From: Mytilus trossulus
Lineage: Eukaryota; Mollusca; Bivalvia; Mytilida; Mytilidae
Reading direction: 5' to 3'
Assembly (NCBI RefSeq): GCF_036588685.1
Contig: NC_086378.1
Coordinates: 17,213,578 to 17,277,577 of the forward strand
DNA: 64,000 bases
Shown piece after piece: positions 36,646-51,035 of the stretch. A program made the position numbers and the translations under genes. How positions within the stretch are numbered: position 1 is the stretch's first letter; each line of letters starts with the position of its first letter. The notes beneath the pieces are model-generated. The model was not told the DNA's origin. It made no database searches and saw only the letters and a list, made by a program, of their open reading frames with translations.

Positions 36646-39600
36646 TGTGTAGTAAGATAGTACTATAATGTTAGATGGTCTATCTATTGAAACATGTTTG
36701 GTATAAATGGTTTTTATTGTGTAGTACGATAGCACTATAATGTGAGATGGTCAATCTATTGAAACGTGTTTGGTATAATTGGTTTTTATTGTGTAGTAAG
36801 ATAGTACTATAATGTTAGACGGTCTATCTATAGAAACATGCTTGGTATATTTGGTTTTTATTGCGTAGTTAGATAATACTATAATGTTAGATGTTTATCT
36901 ATTGAAAAAGGCTTGGTAAAATTGGTTTTTATTGCATAGTACGATAGTACTATAATGTAAGATGGTCTATTTATTGAAACATGCTTGGTTTAATTGGTTT
37001 TTATTGTGAAGTTAGATAGTACTATAATGTTAGATGGTCTATCTGTAGAAATATGCTTGGTATAATTGGTTTGTATTGTGTAGTAAGATAGTACTATAAT
37101 GTTAGATGGTCTATCTATTGAAACATGCTTGGTATAATTGGCTTTTATTAAATAGTAAGATAGTACTTTAATGTTAGATGTTCTATCTATTGAAACATCC
37201 TTGGTAAAAATGTTTTTTATTGCATAGTAAGATAGTACTATAATGTAAGATGGTCTATCTTTTGGAACATGCTTGGTATAATTGGTTTTTATTTTGTAGT
37301 AAGATAGTACTATGCTATTAGATGTTCTATCTATTGAAACATGCTTGGTATAAATGGTTTGTATTTCATAGTAAGATAGTACTATAATGTTAGATGGTCT
37401 ATCTATTGAAACATGCTTGGTATAATTGGTTTTTATTGTGTAGTAAGATAGTACTATAATGTTAGACGATCTATCTATACAAACATGCTTGGTATAAATG
37501 GTTTTTATTGTGTAGTTAGATAGTACTATAATGTAAGATGGTCTATTTATAGAAATATGCTTGGTATAATTGGGTTTTATTGTGTAGTAAGATAGTACTA
37601 TAATGTTAGATGGTCTATCTATTGAAACATGTTTGTATACTAGTAATTGGTTTTTATTGTGTAGTAAGATAGTAGTATAATGTGAGATGGTCTATCTATT
37701 AAATCATGTTTGGTATAGATGGTTTTTATTGTGTAGTAAGATAGTACTATAATGTTAGATATTCTATCTATTGAAAATTGCTTGGTATAATTGGTTTTTA
37801 TTGTGTAGTAAGATAGTACTATAATGTGAGATGGTCTATCTATTGAAACATGCTTGGTATAATTGGTTTTTATTGAATAGTAAGATAGTACTATGATATC
37901 AGATGTTCTATCTATTGAAACATGCTTGGTATAATTGGTTTTTATTGTGTAGTAAGATAGTACTATAATGTTAGATGGTCTATCTATTGAAACATGTTTG
38001 GTATAAATGGTTTTTATTGTGTAGTACGATAGCACTATAATGTGAGATGGTCAATCTATTGAAACATGTTTGGTATAATTGGTTTTTATTGTGTAGTAAG
38101 ATAGTACTATAATGTTAGACGGTCTCTCTATAGAAACATGCTTGGTATATTTGGTTTTTATTGTGTAGTTAGATAATACTATAATGTTAGATGTTTATCT
38201 ATTGAAAAAGGCTTGGTAAAATTGGTTTTTATTGCATAGTACGATAGTACTATAATGTTAGATGGTCTATTTATTGAAACATGCTTGGTTTAATTGGTTT
38301 TTATTGTGTAGTTAGATAGCACTATAATGTTAGATGGTCTATCTGTAGAAATATGCTTGGTATAATTGGTTTGTATTGTGTAGTAAGATAGTACTATAAT
38401 GTTAGATGGTCTATCTATTGAAACATGCTTGGTATAATTGGCTTTTATTGAATAGTAAGATAGTACTTTAATGTTAGATGTTCTATCTATTGAAACATCC
38501 TTGGTAAAAATGGTTTTTATTGCATAGTAAGATAGTACTATAATGTAAGATGGTCTATCTTTTGGAACATGCTTGGTATAATTGGTTTTTATTGTGTAGT
38601 AAGATAGTACTATAATGTTAGATGGTCTATCTATTGAAACATGTTTGGTATAAATGGTTTTTATTGTGTAGTACGATAGCACTATAATGTGAGATGGTCA
38701 ATCTATTGAAACATGTTTGGTATAATTGGTTTTTATTGTGTAGTAAGATAGTACTATAATGTTAGACGGTCTATCTATAGAAACATGCTTGGTATATTTG
38801 GTTTTTATTGTGTAGTTAGATAATACTATAATGTTAGATGTTTATCTATTGACAAAGGCTTGGTAAAATTGGTTTTTATTGCATAGTACGATAGTACTAT
38901 AATGTTAGATGGTCTATTTATTGAAACATGCTTGGTTTAATTGGTTTTTATTGTGTACTTAGATAGTACTATAATGTTAGATGGTCTATCTGTAGAAATA
39001 TGCTTGGTATAATTGGTTTGTATTGTGTAGTAAGATAGTACTATAATGTTAGATGGTCTATCTATTGAAACATGCTTGGTATAATTGGCTTTTATTGAAT
39101 AGTAAGATAGTACTTTAATGTTAGATGTTCTATCTATTGAAACATCCTTGGTAAAAATGGTTTTTATTGCATAATAAGATAGTACTATAATGTAAGATGG
39201 TCTATCTTTTGGAACATGCTTGGTATAATTGGTTTTTATTTTGTAGTAAGATAGTACTATGCTATTAGATGTTCTATCTATTGAAACATTCTTGGTATAA
39301 ATGGTTTGTATTTCATAGTAAGATAGTACTATAATGTTTGATGGTCTATCTATTGAAACATGCTTGGTATAAATGGTTTGTATTTCATAGTAAGATAGTA
39401 CTATAATGTTAGATGGTCTATCTATTGAAACATGCTTGGTATAAATGGTTTTTATTGTGTAGTTAGATAGTACTATAATGTAAGATGGTCTATTTATAGA
39501 AATATGCTTGGTATAATTGGTTTTTATTGTGTAGTAAGATAGTACTATAATGTTAGATGGTCTATCTATTGAAACATGTTTGTATACTAGTAATTGGTTT

Positions 39601-42600
39601 TTATTGTGTAGTAAGATAGTAGTATAATGTGAGATGGTCTATCTATTAAATCATGTTTGGTATAGATGGTTTTTATTGTGTAGTAAGATAGTACTATAAT
39701 GTTAGATATTCTATCTATTGAAAATTGCTTGGTATAATTGGTTTTTATTGTATAGTAAGATAGTACTATAATGTGAGATGGTCTATCTATTGAAACATGC
39801 TTGGTATAATTGGTTTTTATTGAATAGTAAGATAGTACTATGATATCAGATGTTCTATCTATTGAAACATGCTTGGTATAATTGGTTTTTATTGTGTAGT
39901 AAGATAGTACTATAATGTTAGATGGTCTATCTATTGAAACATGTTTGGTATAAATGGTTTTTATTGTGTAGTACGATAGCACTATAATGTGAGATGGTCA
40001 ATCTATTGAAACATGTTTGGTATAATTGGTTTTTATTGTGTAGTAAGATAGTACTATAATGTTAGACGGTCTCTCTATAGAAACATGCTTGGTATATTTG
40101 GTTTTTATTGTGTAGTTAGATAATACTATAATGTTAGATGTTTATCTATTGAAAAAGGCTTGGTAAAATTGGTTTTTATTGCATAGTACGATAGTACTAT
40201 AATGTTAGATGGTCTATTTATTGAAACATGCTTGGTTTAATTGGTTTTTATTGTGTAGTTAGATAGCACTATAATGTTAGATGGTCTATCTGTAGAAATA
40301 TGCTTGGTATAATTGGTTTGTATTGTGTAGTAAGATAGTACTATAATGTTAGATGGTCTATCTATTGAAACATGCTTGGTATAATTGGCTTTTATTGAAT
40401 AGTAAGATAGTACTTTAATGTTAGATGTTCTATCTATTGAAACATCCTTGGTAAAAATGGTTTTTATTGCATAGTAAGATAGTACTATAATGTAAGATGG
40501 TCTATCTTTTGGAATATGCTTGGTATAATTGGTTTTTTATTGTGTAGTAAGATAGTACTATAATGTTAGCTGGTCTATCTATTGAAACATGTTTGGTATA
40601 AATGGTTTTTATTGTGTAGTACGATAGCACTATAATGTGAGATGGTCAATCTATTGAAACATGTTTGGTATAATTGGTTTTTATTGTGTAGTAAGATAGT
40701 ACTATAATGTTAGACGGTCTATCTATTGAAACATGCTTGGTTTAATTGGTTTTTATTGTGTACTTAGATAGTACTATAATGTTAGATGGTCTATCTGTAG
40801 AAATATGCTTGGTATAATTGGTTTGTATTGTGTAGTAAGATAGTACTATAATGTTAGATGGTCTATCTATTGAAACATGCTTGGTATAATTGGCTTTTAT
40901 TGAATAGTAAGATAGTACTTTAATGTTAGATGTTTTATCTATTGAAACATCCTTGGTAAAAATGGTTTTTATTGCATAGTAAGATAGTACTATAATGTAA
41001 GATGGTCTATCTTTTGGAACATGCTTGGTATAATTGGTTTTTATTTTGTAGTAAGATAGTACTATGCTATTAGATGTTTTATCTATTGAAACATGCTTGG
41101 TATAAATGGTTTGTATTTCATAGTAAGATAGTACTATAATGTTTGATGGTCTATCTATTGAAACATGCTTGGTATAATTGGTTTTTATTGTGTAGTAAGA
41201 TAGTACTATAATGTTAGACGGTCTATCTATACAAACATGCTTGGTATAAATGGTTTTTATTGTGTAGTTAGATAGTACTATAATGTAAGATGGTCTATTT
41301 ATAGAAATATGCTTGGTATAATTGTTTTTTATTGTGTAGTAAGATAGTACTATAATGTTAGATGGTCTATCTATTGAAACATGTTTGGTATAATTGGCTT
41401 TTATTGAATAGTAAGATAGTACTTTAATGTTAGATTATCTATCTGTTGACACATGCTTGGTATAATTGATTTTTTTTTATTGTGTTGTAAGATAGTACTA
41501 TAATGTTAGATGTTCTATTTATTGAAACATGCTTGATATAATAGGTTTTTATTGCATAGTTAGATAGTACTATAATGTTAGATGTTCTATCTATTGAAAC
41601 ATGCTTGGTATAATTGGTTTTTATTCTGTAGTATGATAGTACTTTGATGTTAGATGGTCTATCTATTGAAACATGTTTGGTATAATTGGTTTTTATTGTG
41701 TATTGAGATAGTACTATAATGGTAGATGTTCTATCTATTGAAACATGCTTGGTATAATTGTTTTTTTTTTTTGAATAGTAAGATAGTACTATGATATCAG
41801 ATGTTCTATCTATTGAAACATGCTTGGTATAATTGGTTTTTATTGTGTAGTAAGATAGTACTATAATGTTAGATGGTCTATCTTTAGAAACATGCTTGGT
41901 ATAAGTGGTTTTTATTGTGTAGTAAGATAGTACTATGATGTTAGATGGTCTATCTATTGAAACTTGCTTGGTATAATTGGTTTGTATTGCACAGTAAGAT
42001 AGTACTATACTGTTAGATGGTCTATCTATTGAAACATGCTTGGTATAATTGGTTTTTATTGTGTAGTAAGATAGTACTATAATGTTAGATGGTCTATCTA
42101 TTGAAACATGCTTGGTATAATTGGTTTTTATTGTGTAGTAAGATAGTATTATAATGTTAGGTGTTCTATCTATTGAAACTTGCTTGGTAAAATTGGTTTT
42201 TATTGTGTAGTAAGATAGTACTATAATGTAAGATGGTCTATCTATAGAAATATGCTTGGTATAATTGGTTTTTATTGTGTAGTAAGATAGTACTAAAATG
42301 TTAGATGGTCTATCTATTGAAACATGCTTGGTATAATTGGTTTTTATTGTGTAGTTAGATAGTACTATAATGTGAGATGGTCTATCTATTAAATCATGTT
42401 TGGTATAGATGGTTTTTATTGTGTAGTAAGATAGTACTATAATGTTAGATGGTATATCTATAGAAATATGCTTGGTATAATTGGTTTTTATAGTGTAGTA
42501 AGATAGTACTATAATGTTAGATGGTCTATCTATTGAAACATCCTTGGTAAAAATGGTTTTTATTGCATAATAAGATAGTACTATAATGTAAGATGGTCTA

Positions 42601-45600
42601 TCTTTTGGAACATGCTTGGTATAATTGGTTTTTATTTTGTAGTAAGATAGTACTATGCTATTAGATGTTCTATCTATTGAAACATGCTTGGTATAAATGG
42701 TTTGTATTTCATAGTAAGATAGTACTATAATGTTTGATGGTCTATCTATTGAAACATGCTTGGTATAAATGGTTTGTATTTCATAGTAAGATAGTACTAT
42801 AATGTTTGATGGTCTATCTATTGAAACATCCTTGGTAAAAATGGTTTTTATTGCATAATAAGATAGTACTATAATGTAAGATGGTCTATCTTTTGGAACA
42901 TGCTTGGTATAATTGGTTTTTATTTTGTAGTAAGATAGTACTATGCTATTAGATGTTCTATCTATTGAAACATGCTTGGTATAAATGGTTTGTATTTCAT
43001 AGTAAGATAGTACTATAATGTTTGATGGTCTATCTATTGAAACATGCTTGGTATAAATGGTTTGTATTTCATAGTAAGATAGTACTATAATGTTAGATGG
43101 TCTATCTATTGAAACATGCTTGGTATAAATGGTTTTTATTGTGTAGTTAGATAGTACTATAATGTAAGATGGTCTATTTATAGAAATATGCTTGGTATAA
43201 TTGGTTTTTATTGTGTAGTAAGATAGTACTATAATGTTAGATGGTCTATCTATTGAAACATGTTTGTATACTAGTAATTGGTTTTTATTGTGTAGTAAGA
43301 TAGTAGTATAATGTGAGATGGTCTATCTATTAAATCATGTTTGGTATAGATGGTTTTTATTGTGTAGTAAGATAGTACTATAATGTTAGATATTCTATCT
43401 ATTGAAAATTGCTTGGTATAATTGGTTTTTATTGTGTAGTAAGATAGTACTATAATGTGAGATGGTCTATCTATTGAAACATGCTTGGTATAATTGGTTT
43501 TTATTGAATAGTAAGATAGTACTATGATATCAGATGTTCTATCTATTGAAACATGCTTGGTATAATTGGTTTTTATTGTGTAGTAAGATAGTACTATAAT
43601 GTTAGATGGTCTATCTATTGAAACATGTTTGGTATAAATGGTTTTTATTGTGTAGTACGATAGCACTATAATGTGAGATGGTCAATCTATTGAAACATGT
43701 TTGGTATAATTGGTTTTTATTGTGTAGTAAGATAGTACTATAATGTTAGACGGTCTCTCTATAGAAACATGCTTGGTATATTTGGTTTTTATTGTGTAGT
43801 TAGATAATACTATAATGTTAGATGTTTATCTATTGAAAAAGGCTTGGTAAAATTGGTTTTTATTGCATAGTACGATAGTACTATAATGTTAGATGGTCTA
43901 TTTATTGAAACATGCTTGGTTTAATTGGTTTTTTATTGTGTAGTTAGATAGCCACTATAATGTTAGATGGTCTATCTGTAGAAATATGCTTGGTATAATT
44001 GGTTTGTATTGTGTAGTAAGATAGTACTATAATGTTAGATGGTCTATCTATTGAAACATGCTTGGTATAATTGGCTTTTATTGAATAGTAAGATAGTACT
44101 TTAATGTTAGATGTTCTATCTATTGAAACATCCTTGGTAAAAATGGTTTTTATTGCATAGTAAGATAGTACTATAATGTAAGATGGTCTATCTTTTGGAA
44201 TATGCTTGGTATAATTGGTTTTTTATTGTGTAGTAAGATAGTACTATAATGTTAGCTGGTCTATCTATTGAAACATGTTTGGTATAAATGGTTTTTATTG
44301 TGTAGTACGATAGCACTATAATGTGAGATGGTCAATCTATTGAAACATGTTTGGTATAATTGGTTTTTATTGTGTAGTAAGATAGTACTATAATGTTAGA
44401 CGGTCTATCTATTGAAACATGCTTGGTTTAATTGGTTTTTATTGTGTACTTAGATAGTACTATAATGTTAGATGGTCTATCTGTAGAAATATGCTTGGTA
44501 TAATTGGTTTGTATTGTGTAGTAAGATAGTACTATAATGTTAGATGGTCTATCTATTGAAACATGCTTGGTATAATTGGCTTTTATTGAATAGTAAGATA
44601 GTACTTTAATGTTAGATGTTCTATCTATTGAAACATCCTTGGTAAAAATGGTTTTTATTGCATAGTAAGATAGTACTATAATGTAAGATGGTCTATCTTT
44701 TGGAACATGCTTGGTATAATTGGTTTTTATTTTGTAGTAAGATAGTACTATGCTATTAGATGTTTTATCTATTGAAACATGCTTGGTATAAATGGTTTGT
44801 ATTTCATAGTAAGATAGTACTATAATGTTTGATGGTCTATCTATTGAAACATGCTTGGTATAATTGGTTTTTATTGTGTAGTAAGATAGTACTATAATGT
44901 TAGACGGTCTATCTATACAAACATGCTTGGTATAAATGGTTTTTATTGTGTAGTTAGATAGTACTATAATGTAAGATGGTCTATTTATAGAAATATGCTT
45001 GGTATAATTGTTTTTTATTGTGTAGTAAGATAGTACTATAATGTTAGATGGTCTATCTATTGAAACATGTTTGGTATAATTGGCTTTTATTGAATAGTAA
45101 GATAGTACTTTAATGTTAGATTATCTATCTGTTGACACATGCTTGGTATAATTGATTTTTTTTTATTGTGTTGTAAGATAGTACTATAATGTTAGATGTT
45201 CTATTTATTGAAACATGCTTGATATAATAGGTTTTTATTGCATAGTTAGATAGTACTATAATGTTAGATGTTCTATCTATTGAAACATGCTTGGTATAAT
45301 TGGTTTTTATTCTGTAGTATGATAGTACTTTGATGTTAGATGGTCTATCTATTGAAACATGTTTGGTATAATTGGTTTTTATTGTGTATTGAGATAGTAC
45401 TATAATGGTAGATGTTCTATCTATTGAAACATGCTTGGTATAATTGTTTTTTTTTTTTGAATAGTAAGATAGTACTATGATATCAGATGTTCTATCTATT
45501 GAAACATGCTTGGTATAATTGGTTTTTATTGTGTAGTAAGATAGTACTATAATGTTAGATGGTCTATCTTTAGAAACATGCTTGGTATAAGTGGTTTTTA

Positions 45601-48600
45601 TTGTGTAGTAAGATAGTACTATGATGTTAGATGGTCTATCTATTGAAACTTGCTTGGTATAATTGGTTTGTATTGCACAGTAAGATAGTACTATACTGTT
45701 AGATGGTCTATCTATTGAAACATGCTTGGTATAATTGGTTTTTATTGTGTAGTAAGATAGTACTATAATGTTAGATGGTCTATCTATTGAAACATGCTTG
45801 GTATAATTGGTTTTTATTGTGTAGTAAGATAGTATTATAATGTTAGGTGTTCTATCTATTGAAACTTGCTTGGTAAAATTGGTTTTTATTGTGTAGTAAG
45901 ATAGTACTATAATGTAAGATGGTCTATCTATAGAAATATGCTTGGTATAATTGGTTTTTATTGTGTAGTAAGATAGTACTAAAATGTTAGATGGTCTATC
46001 TATTGAAACATGCTTGGTATAATTGGTTTTTATTGTGTAGTTAGATAGTACTATAATGTGAGATGGTCTATCTATTAAATCATGTTTGGTATAGATGGTT
46101 TTTATTGTGTAGTAAGATAGTACTATAATGTTAGATGGTATATCTATAGAAATATGCTTGGTATAATTGGTTTTTATAGTGTAGTAAGATAGTACTATAA
46201 TGTTAGATGGTCTATCTATTGAAACATGCTTGGTATAATTGGTTTTTATTGTGTAGTAAGATAGTATTATAATGTTAGGTGTTCTATCTATTTAAACTTG
46301 CTTGGTATAATTGGTTTTTATTGTGAAGTAAGATAGTACTATAATGTTAGATGGTCTATCTATTGAAACATGCTTGGTATAATTGGTTTTTATTGTGTAG
46401 TAAGATAGTACTATAATGTTAGACGGTCTATCTATACAAACATGCTTGGTATAAATGGTTTTTATTGTGTAGTTAGATAGTACTATAATGTTAGATGGTC
46501 TATTTATAGAAATATGCTTGGTATAATTGTTTTTTATTGTGTAGTAAGATAGTACTATAATGTTAGATGGTCTATCTATTGAAACATGTTTGGTATAATT
46601 GGCTTTTATTGAATAGTAAGATAGTACTTTAATGTTAGATTATCTATCTGTTGACACATGCTTGGTATAATTGATTTTTTTTTATTGTGTTGTAAGATAG
46701 TACTATAATGTTAGATGTTCTATTTATTGAAACATGCTTGATATAATAGGTTTTTATTGCATAGTTAGATAGTACTATAATGTTAGATGTTCTATCTATT
46801 GAAACATGCTTGGTATAATTGGTTTTTATTCTGTAGTATGATAGTACTTTGATGTTAGATGGTCTATCTATTGAAACATGTTTGGTATAATTGGTTTTTA
46901 TTGTGTATTGAGATAGTACTATAATGGTAGATGTTCTATCTATTGAAACATGCTTGGTATAATTGGTTTTTTTTTGCATAGTAAGATAGTACTATGATAT
47001 CAGATGTTCTATCTATTGAAACATGCTTGGTATAATTGGTTTTTATTGTGTAGTAAGATAGTACTATAATGTTAGATGGTCTATCTTTAGAAACATGCTT
47101 GGTATAAGTGGTTTTATTTGTGTAGTAAGATAGTACTATGATGTTAGATGGTCTATCTATTGAAACTTGCTTAGTATAATTGGTTTGTATTGCACAGTAA
47201 GATAGTACTATACTGTTAGATGGTCTATCTATTGAAACATGCTTGGTATAATTGGTTTTTATTGTGTAGTAAGATAGTACTATAATGTTAGATGGTCTAT
47301 CTATTGAAACATGCTTGGTATAATTGGTTTTTATTGTGTAGTTAGATAGTACTATAATGTGAGATGGTCTATCTATTAAATCATGTTTGGTATAGATGGT
47401 TTTTATTGTGTAGTAAGATAGTACTATAATGTTAGATGGTATATCTATAGAAATATGCTTGGTATAATTGGTTTTTATAGTGTAGTAAGATAGTACTATA
47501 ATGTTAGATGGTCTATCTATTGAAACGTGCTTGGTACAATTGGTTTCAATTGTGTAGTAAGATAGTATTATAATATTAGTTGTTCTATCTATTGAAACTT
47601 GCTTGGTATAATTCGTTTTTATTGTGTAGTAAGATAGTACTATGATGTTAGATGGTCTATCTATTGAAACTTGCTTGGTATAATTGGTTTGTTTTGCATA
47701 GTAAGATAGTACTATAATGTTAGATGGTCTATCTATTGAAACATGCTTGGTATAATTGGTTTTTATTGTGTAGTAAGATAGTACTATAATGTAAGTTGGT
47801 ATATCTATAGAAATATGCTTGGTATAATTGGTTTTTATAGTGTAGTAAGATAGTACTATAATGTTAGATGGTCTATCTATTGAAACATGCTTGGTATAAT
47901 TGGTTTTTATTGTGTAGTAAGATAGTATTATAATGTAAGGTGTTCTATCTATTGAAACTTGCTTGGTATAATTGGTTTTTATTGTGTAGTAAGATAGTAC
48001 TATAATGTTAGGTGTTCTATCTATTGGAACATTCTTGGTATAATTGGTTTTTATTGTGTAGTAAGATAGTATTATAATGTTAGGTGTTCTATCTATTGAA
48101 ACATGTTTGGTATAATTGGTTTTTATTGTGTAGTAAGCTAGTACTATAATGTTAGGTGTTCTATCTATTGAGACTTGCTGGGTATAATTGGTTTTTATTA
48201 TGTAGTAAGATAGTACTATAATGTTAGATGGTCTATCTATTGAAACATGCTTGGTATAATTGGTTTTTATTGAATAGTAAGATAGTACTATGATATCAGA
48301 TGTTCTATCTATTGAAACATGCTTGGTATAATTGGTTTTTATTGTGTAGTAAGATAGTACTATAATGTTAGATGGTCTATCTTTAGAAACATGCTTGGTA
48401 TAAGTGGTTTTTATTGTGTAGTAAGATAGTACTATGATGTTAGATGGTCTATCTATTGAAACTTGCTTGGTATAATTGGTTTGTATTGCACAGTAAGATA
48501 GTACTATAATGTTAGATGGTCTATCTATTGAAACATGCTTGGTATAATTGGTTTTTATTGTGTAGTAAGATAGTACTATAATGTTAGATGGTCTATCTAT

Positions 48601-50074
48601 AGAAATATGCTTGGTATAATTGGTTTTTATTGTGTAGTAAGATAGTACTATAATGTTAGATGGTCTATCTATTGAAACATGCTTGGTATAATTGGTTTTT
48701 ATTGTGTAGTAAGATAGTTTTATAATGTTAGGTGTTCTATCTATTGAAACTTGCTTGGTAAAATTGGTTTTTATTGTGTAGTAAGATAGTACTATAATGT
48801 AAGATGGTCTATCTATAGAAATATGCTTGGTATAATTGGTTTTTATTGTGTAGTAAGATAGTACTATAATGTTAGATGGTCTATCTATTGAAACATGCTT
48901 GGTATAATTGGTTTTTATTGTGTAGTTAGATAGTACTATAATGTGAGATGGTCTATCTATTAAATCATGTTTGGTATAGATGGTTTTTATTGTGTTGTAA
49001 GATAGTACTATAATGTTAGATGGTATATCTATAGAAATATGCTTGGTATAATTGGTTTTTATAGTGTAGTAAGATAGTACTATAATGTTAGATGGTCTAT
49101 CTATTGAAACATGCTTGGTATAATTGGTTTTTATTGTGTAGTAAGATAGCATTATAATGTTAGGTGTTCTATCTATTTAAACTTGCTTGGTATAATTGGT
49201 TTTTATTGTGAAGTAAGATAGTACTATAATGTTAGATGGTCTATCTATTAAATCATGTTTGGTATAGATGGTTTTTATTGTGTAGTAAGATAGTACTATA
49301 ATGTTAGATGGTATATCTATAGAAATATGCTTTGTATAATTGGTTTTTATAGTGTAGTAAGATAGTACTATAATGTTAGATGGTCTATCTTTTGAAACAT
49401 GCTTGGTATAATTGGTTTTTATTGTGTAGTTAGATAGTACTATAATGTGAGATGGTCTATCTATTAAATCATGTTTGGTATAGATGGTTTTTATTGTGTA
49501 GTAAGATAGTACTATAATGTTAGATGGTATATCTATAGAAATATGCTTGGTATAATTGGTTTTTATAGTGTAGTAAGATAGTACTATAATGTTAGATGGT
49601 CTATCTATTGAAACATGCTTGGTACAATTGGTTTCAATTGTGTAGTAAGATAGTATTATAATATTAGGTGTTCTATCTATTGAAACTTGCTTGGTATAAT
49701 TCGTTTTTATTGTGTAGTAAGATTGTACTATGATGTTAGATGGTCTATCTATTGAAACTTGTTTGGTATAATTGGTTTGTTTTGCATAGTAAGATAGTAC
49801 TATAATGTTAGATGGTCTATCTATTGAAACATGCTTGGTATAATTGGTTTTTATTGTGTAGTAAGATAGTACTATAATGTAAGTTGGTATATCTATAGAA
49901 ATATGCTTGGTATAATTGGTTTTTTATAGTGTAGTAAGATAGTACTATAATGTTAGATGGTCTATCTATTGAAACATGCTTGGTATAATTGGTTTTTATT
50001 GTGTAGTAAGATAGTATTATAATGTAAGGTGTTCTATCTATTGAAACTTGCTTGGTATAATTGGTTTTTATTGT
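36642..50074 (-). repeat. 72-bp satellite, right block (about 186 monomers)
   Basis: Same 72-bp monomer and orientation as the left block. The longest minus-strand open frame is 738 codons (46936-49152). Distinctive monomers include 'gtttgtatactagtaattgg', found near 37630, 39580 and 43265, and a T-expanded form 'gattttttttt', found near 41470, 45150 and 46675. The block stops at the assembly gap, so its true length is unknown. Confidence 0.95.
37640..46960. repeat. Higher-order repeats of about 1947 bp and 3684 bp in the satellite
   Basis: An identical 131-codon block occurs at 37640-38035, 39587-39982 and 43271-43666, giving shifts of 1947 and 3684 bp. The 3684-bp shift also links the T-expanded monomers near 41470 and 45150. 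Roughly 39590-43270 was therefore copied as a unit to 43271-46950. The order of rare variants agrees within each unit. Confidence 0.8.
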
Positions 50075-50174
50075 NNNNNNNNNNNNNNNNNNNNNNNNNN
50101 NNNNNNNNNNNNNNNNNNNNNNNNNNNNNNNNNNNNNNNNNNNNNNNNNNNNNNNNNNNNNNNNNNNNNNNNNN
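50075..50174. other. Assembly gap (100 N)
   Basis: Exactly 100 N, the usual placeholder for a gap of unknown size. It lies between the satellite and the 3' end of the exonuclease exon, so it hides the end of that gene and the true edge of the array. Confidence 1.
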
Positions 50175-51035
50175 ATGTTCCTGCATGATGGATTTTACGC
50201 CATCGTCATTGTTTCTTTTGTAAGCAAGTTCCAGGTGATGAAGGTTGAGACCTGTGCAGGACAGTTTCCTTGCAGTGTCTTTAGAAATAATCTTTTTAAC
50301 AATGACACTAGAAAAACCCTCTACAATTGACAAATAATTAAATGGAAATAAATCCTTTCCAGAACATGTCTGTTTCAGCTTCAGATGGAACAGTTTGTAT
50401 AAACTTCTAACATCCTCCTCAGAATTATGAGCATCATAAACAATCTCCAGAAACTTTTGAACTAATGTTTGCTGCTTATAATTTAGAACATCAGCTTTTG
50501 GTATTTCACGTTTTGCAATTTTCAAAGTGTCAATGCATCCATAAATTAGGTCATCAAAAGAACTCAGCAGATTAAACTCGTGCAACAAATTTCTTAGTAC
50601 AGGAACATCATATGAATGGATGTTATGACCAACAAGCACAGGACGAGATTTTTTCTGTATCATTTCAATTAGTTGAAGTAAGGCTGTTCTAATACAAACA
50701 CTTTCAACTGGAACACCATGGCAATACATTTGGTTTCTTTCAAAAGAGAAAGTAATACCGGTAACATCACTGGCCTTTGATGAAATAGATTGTCGTGGAG
50801 ACACATACAGATTTAGCATGTTTGTCCCATCATATGCTGATATTTGTGTAATATCAGAGGTTCTTGATAACCCAGTTGTTTCTAAATCAAAAACAATATA
50901 ATTGTCTATGCCTTCCAAAGAATATTTTGTTGGAATTTTTTCAATGTCTCTTACCGACACATTTTCTTCAATTTGTGGTTGATATGTTTCTCCTTCTATA
51001 ACAGCTGCCTTAATTTGTTGAAAGGTTTTCTTATT
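50175..51035 (-). CDS. Exon 8: DEDDh exonuclease domain (3' end missing in gap)
   Basis: Acceptor tttctag|aataag. The reading frame enters at phase 0 and codes [12 protein letters not shown], then a short linker, then the exonuclease. Motif I is VFDLETTGL, motif [14 protein letters not shown], motif [11 protein letters not shown] with His-x4-Asp, which defines the DEDDh group of 3'-5' exonucleases (as in the DNA polymerase III proofreading subunit and TREX). After the domain, a C-terminal stretch ([14 protein letters not shown], then DDGVKSIM) looks like a small helical tail near the protein's end. Only a few codons and the stop are probably lost in the gap. Confidence 0.9.

Noticed and set aside
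46936..49152. 738-codon open frame as a real repeat protein gene
   Set aside because: It is a direct result of a stop-free 72-bp monomer. Start codons are arbitrary, many variants change amino acids, and small indels end the frame elsewhere in the same array.
50029..50330. Open frames that cross the N gap
   Set aside because: Their continuity is created by unknown bases. Only the part right of 50174 has coding evidence, on the minus strand.
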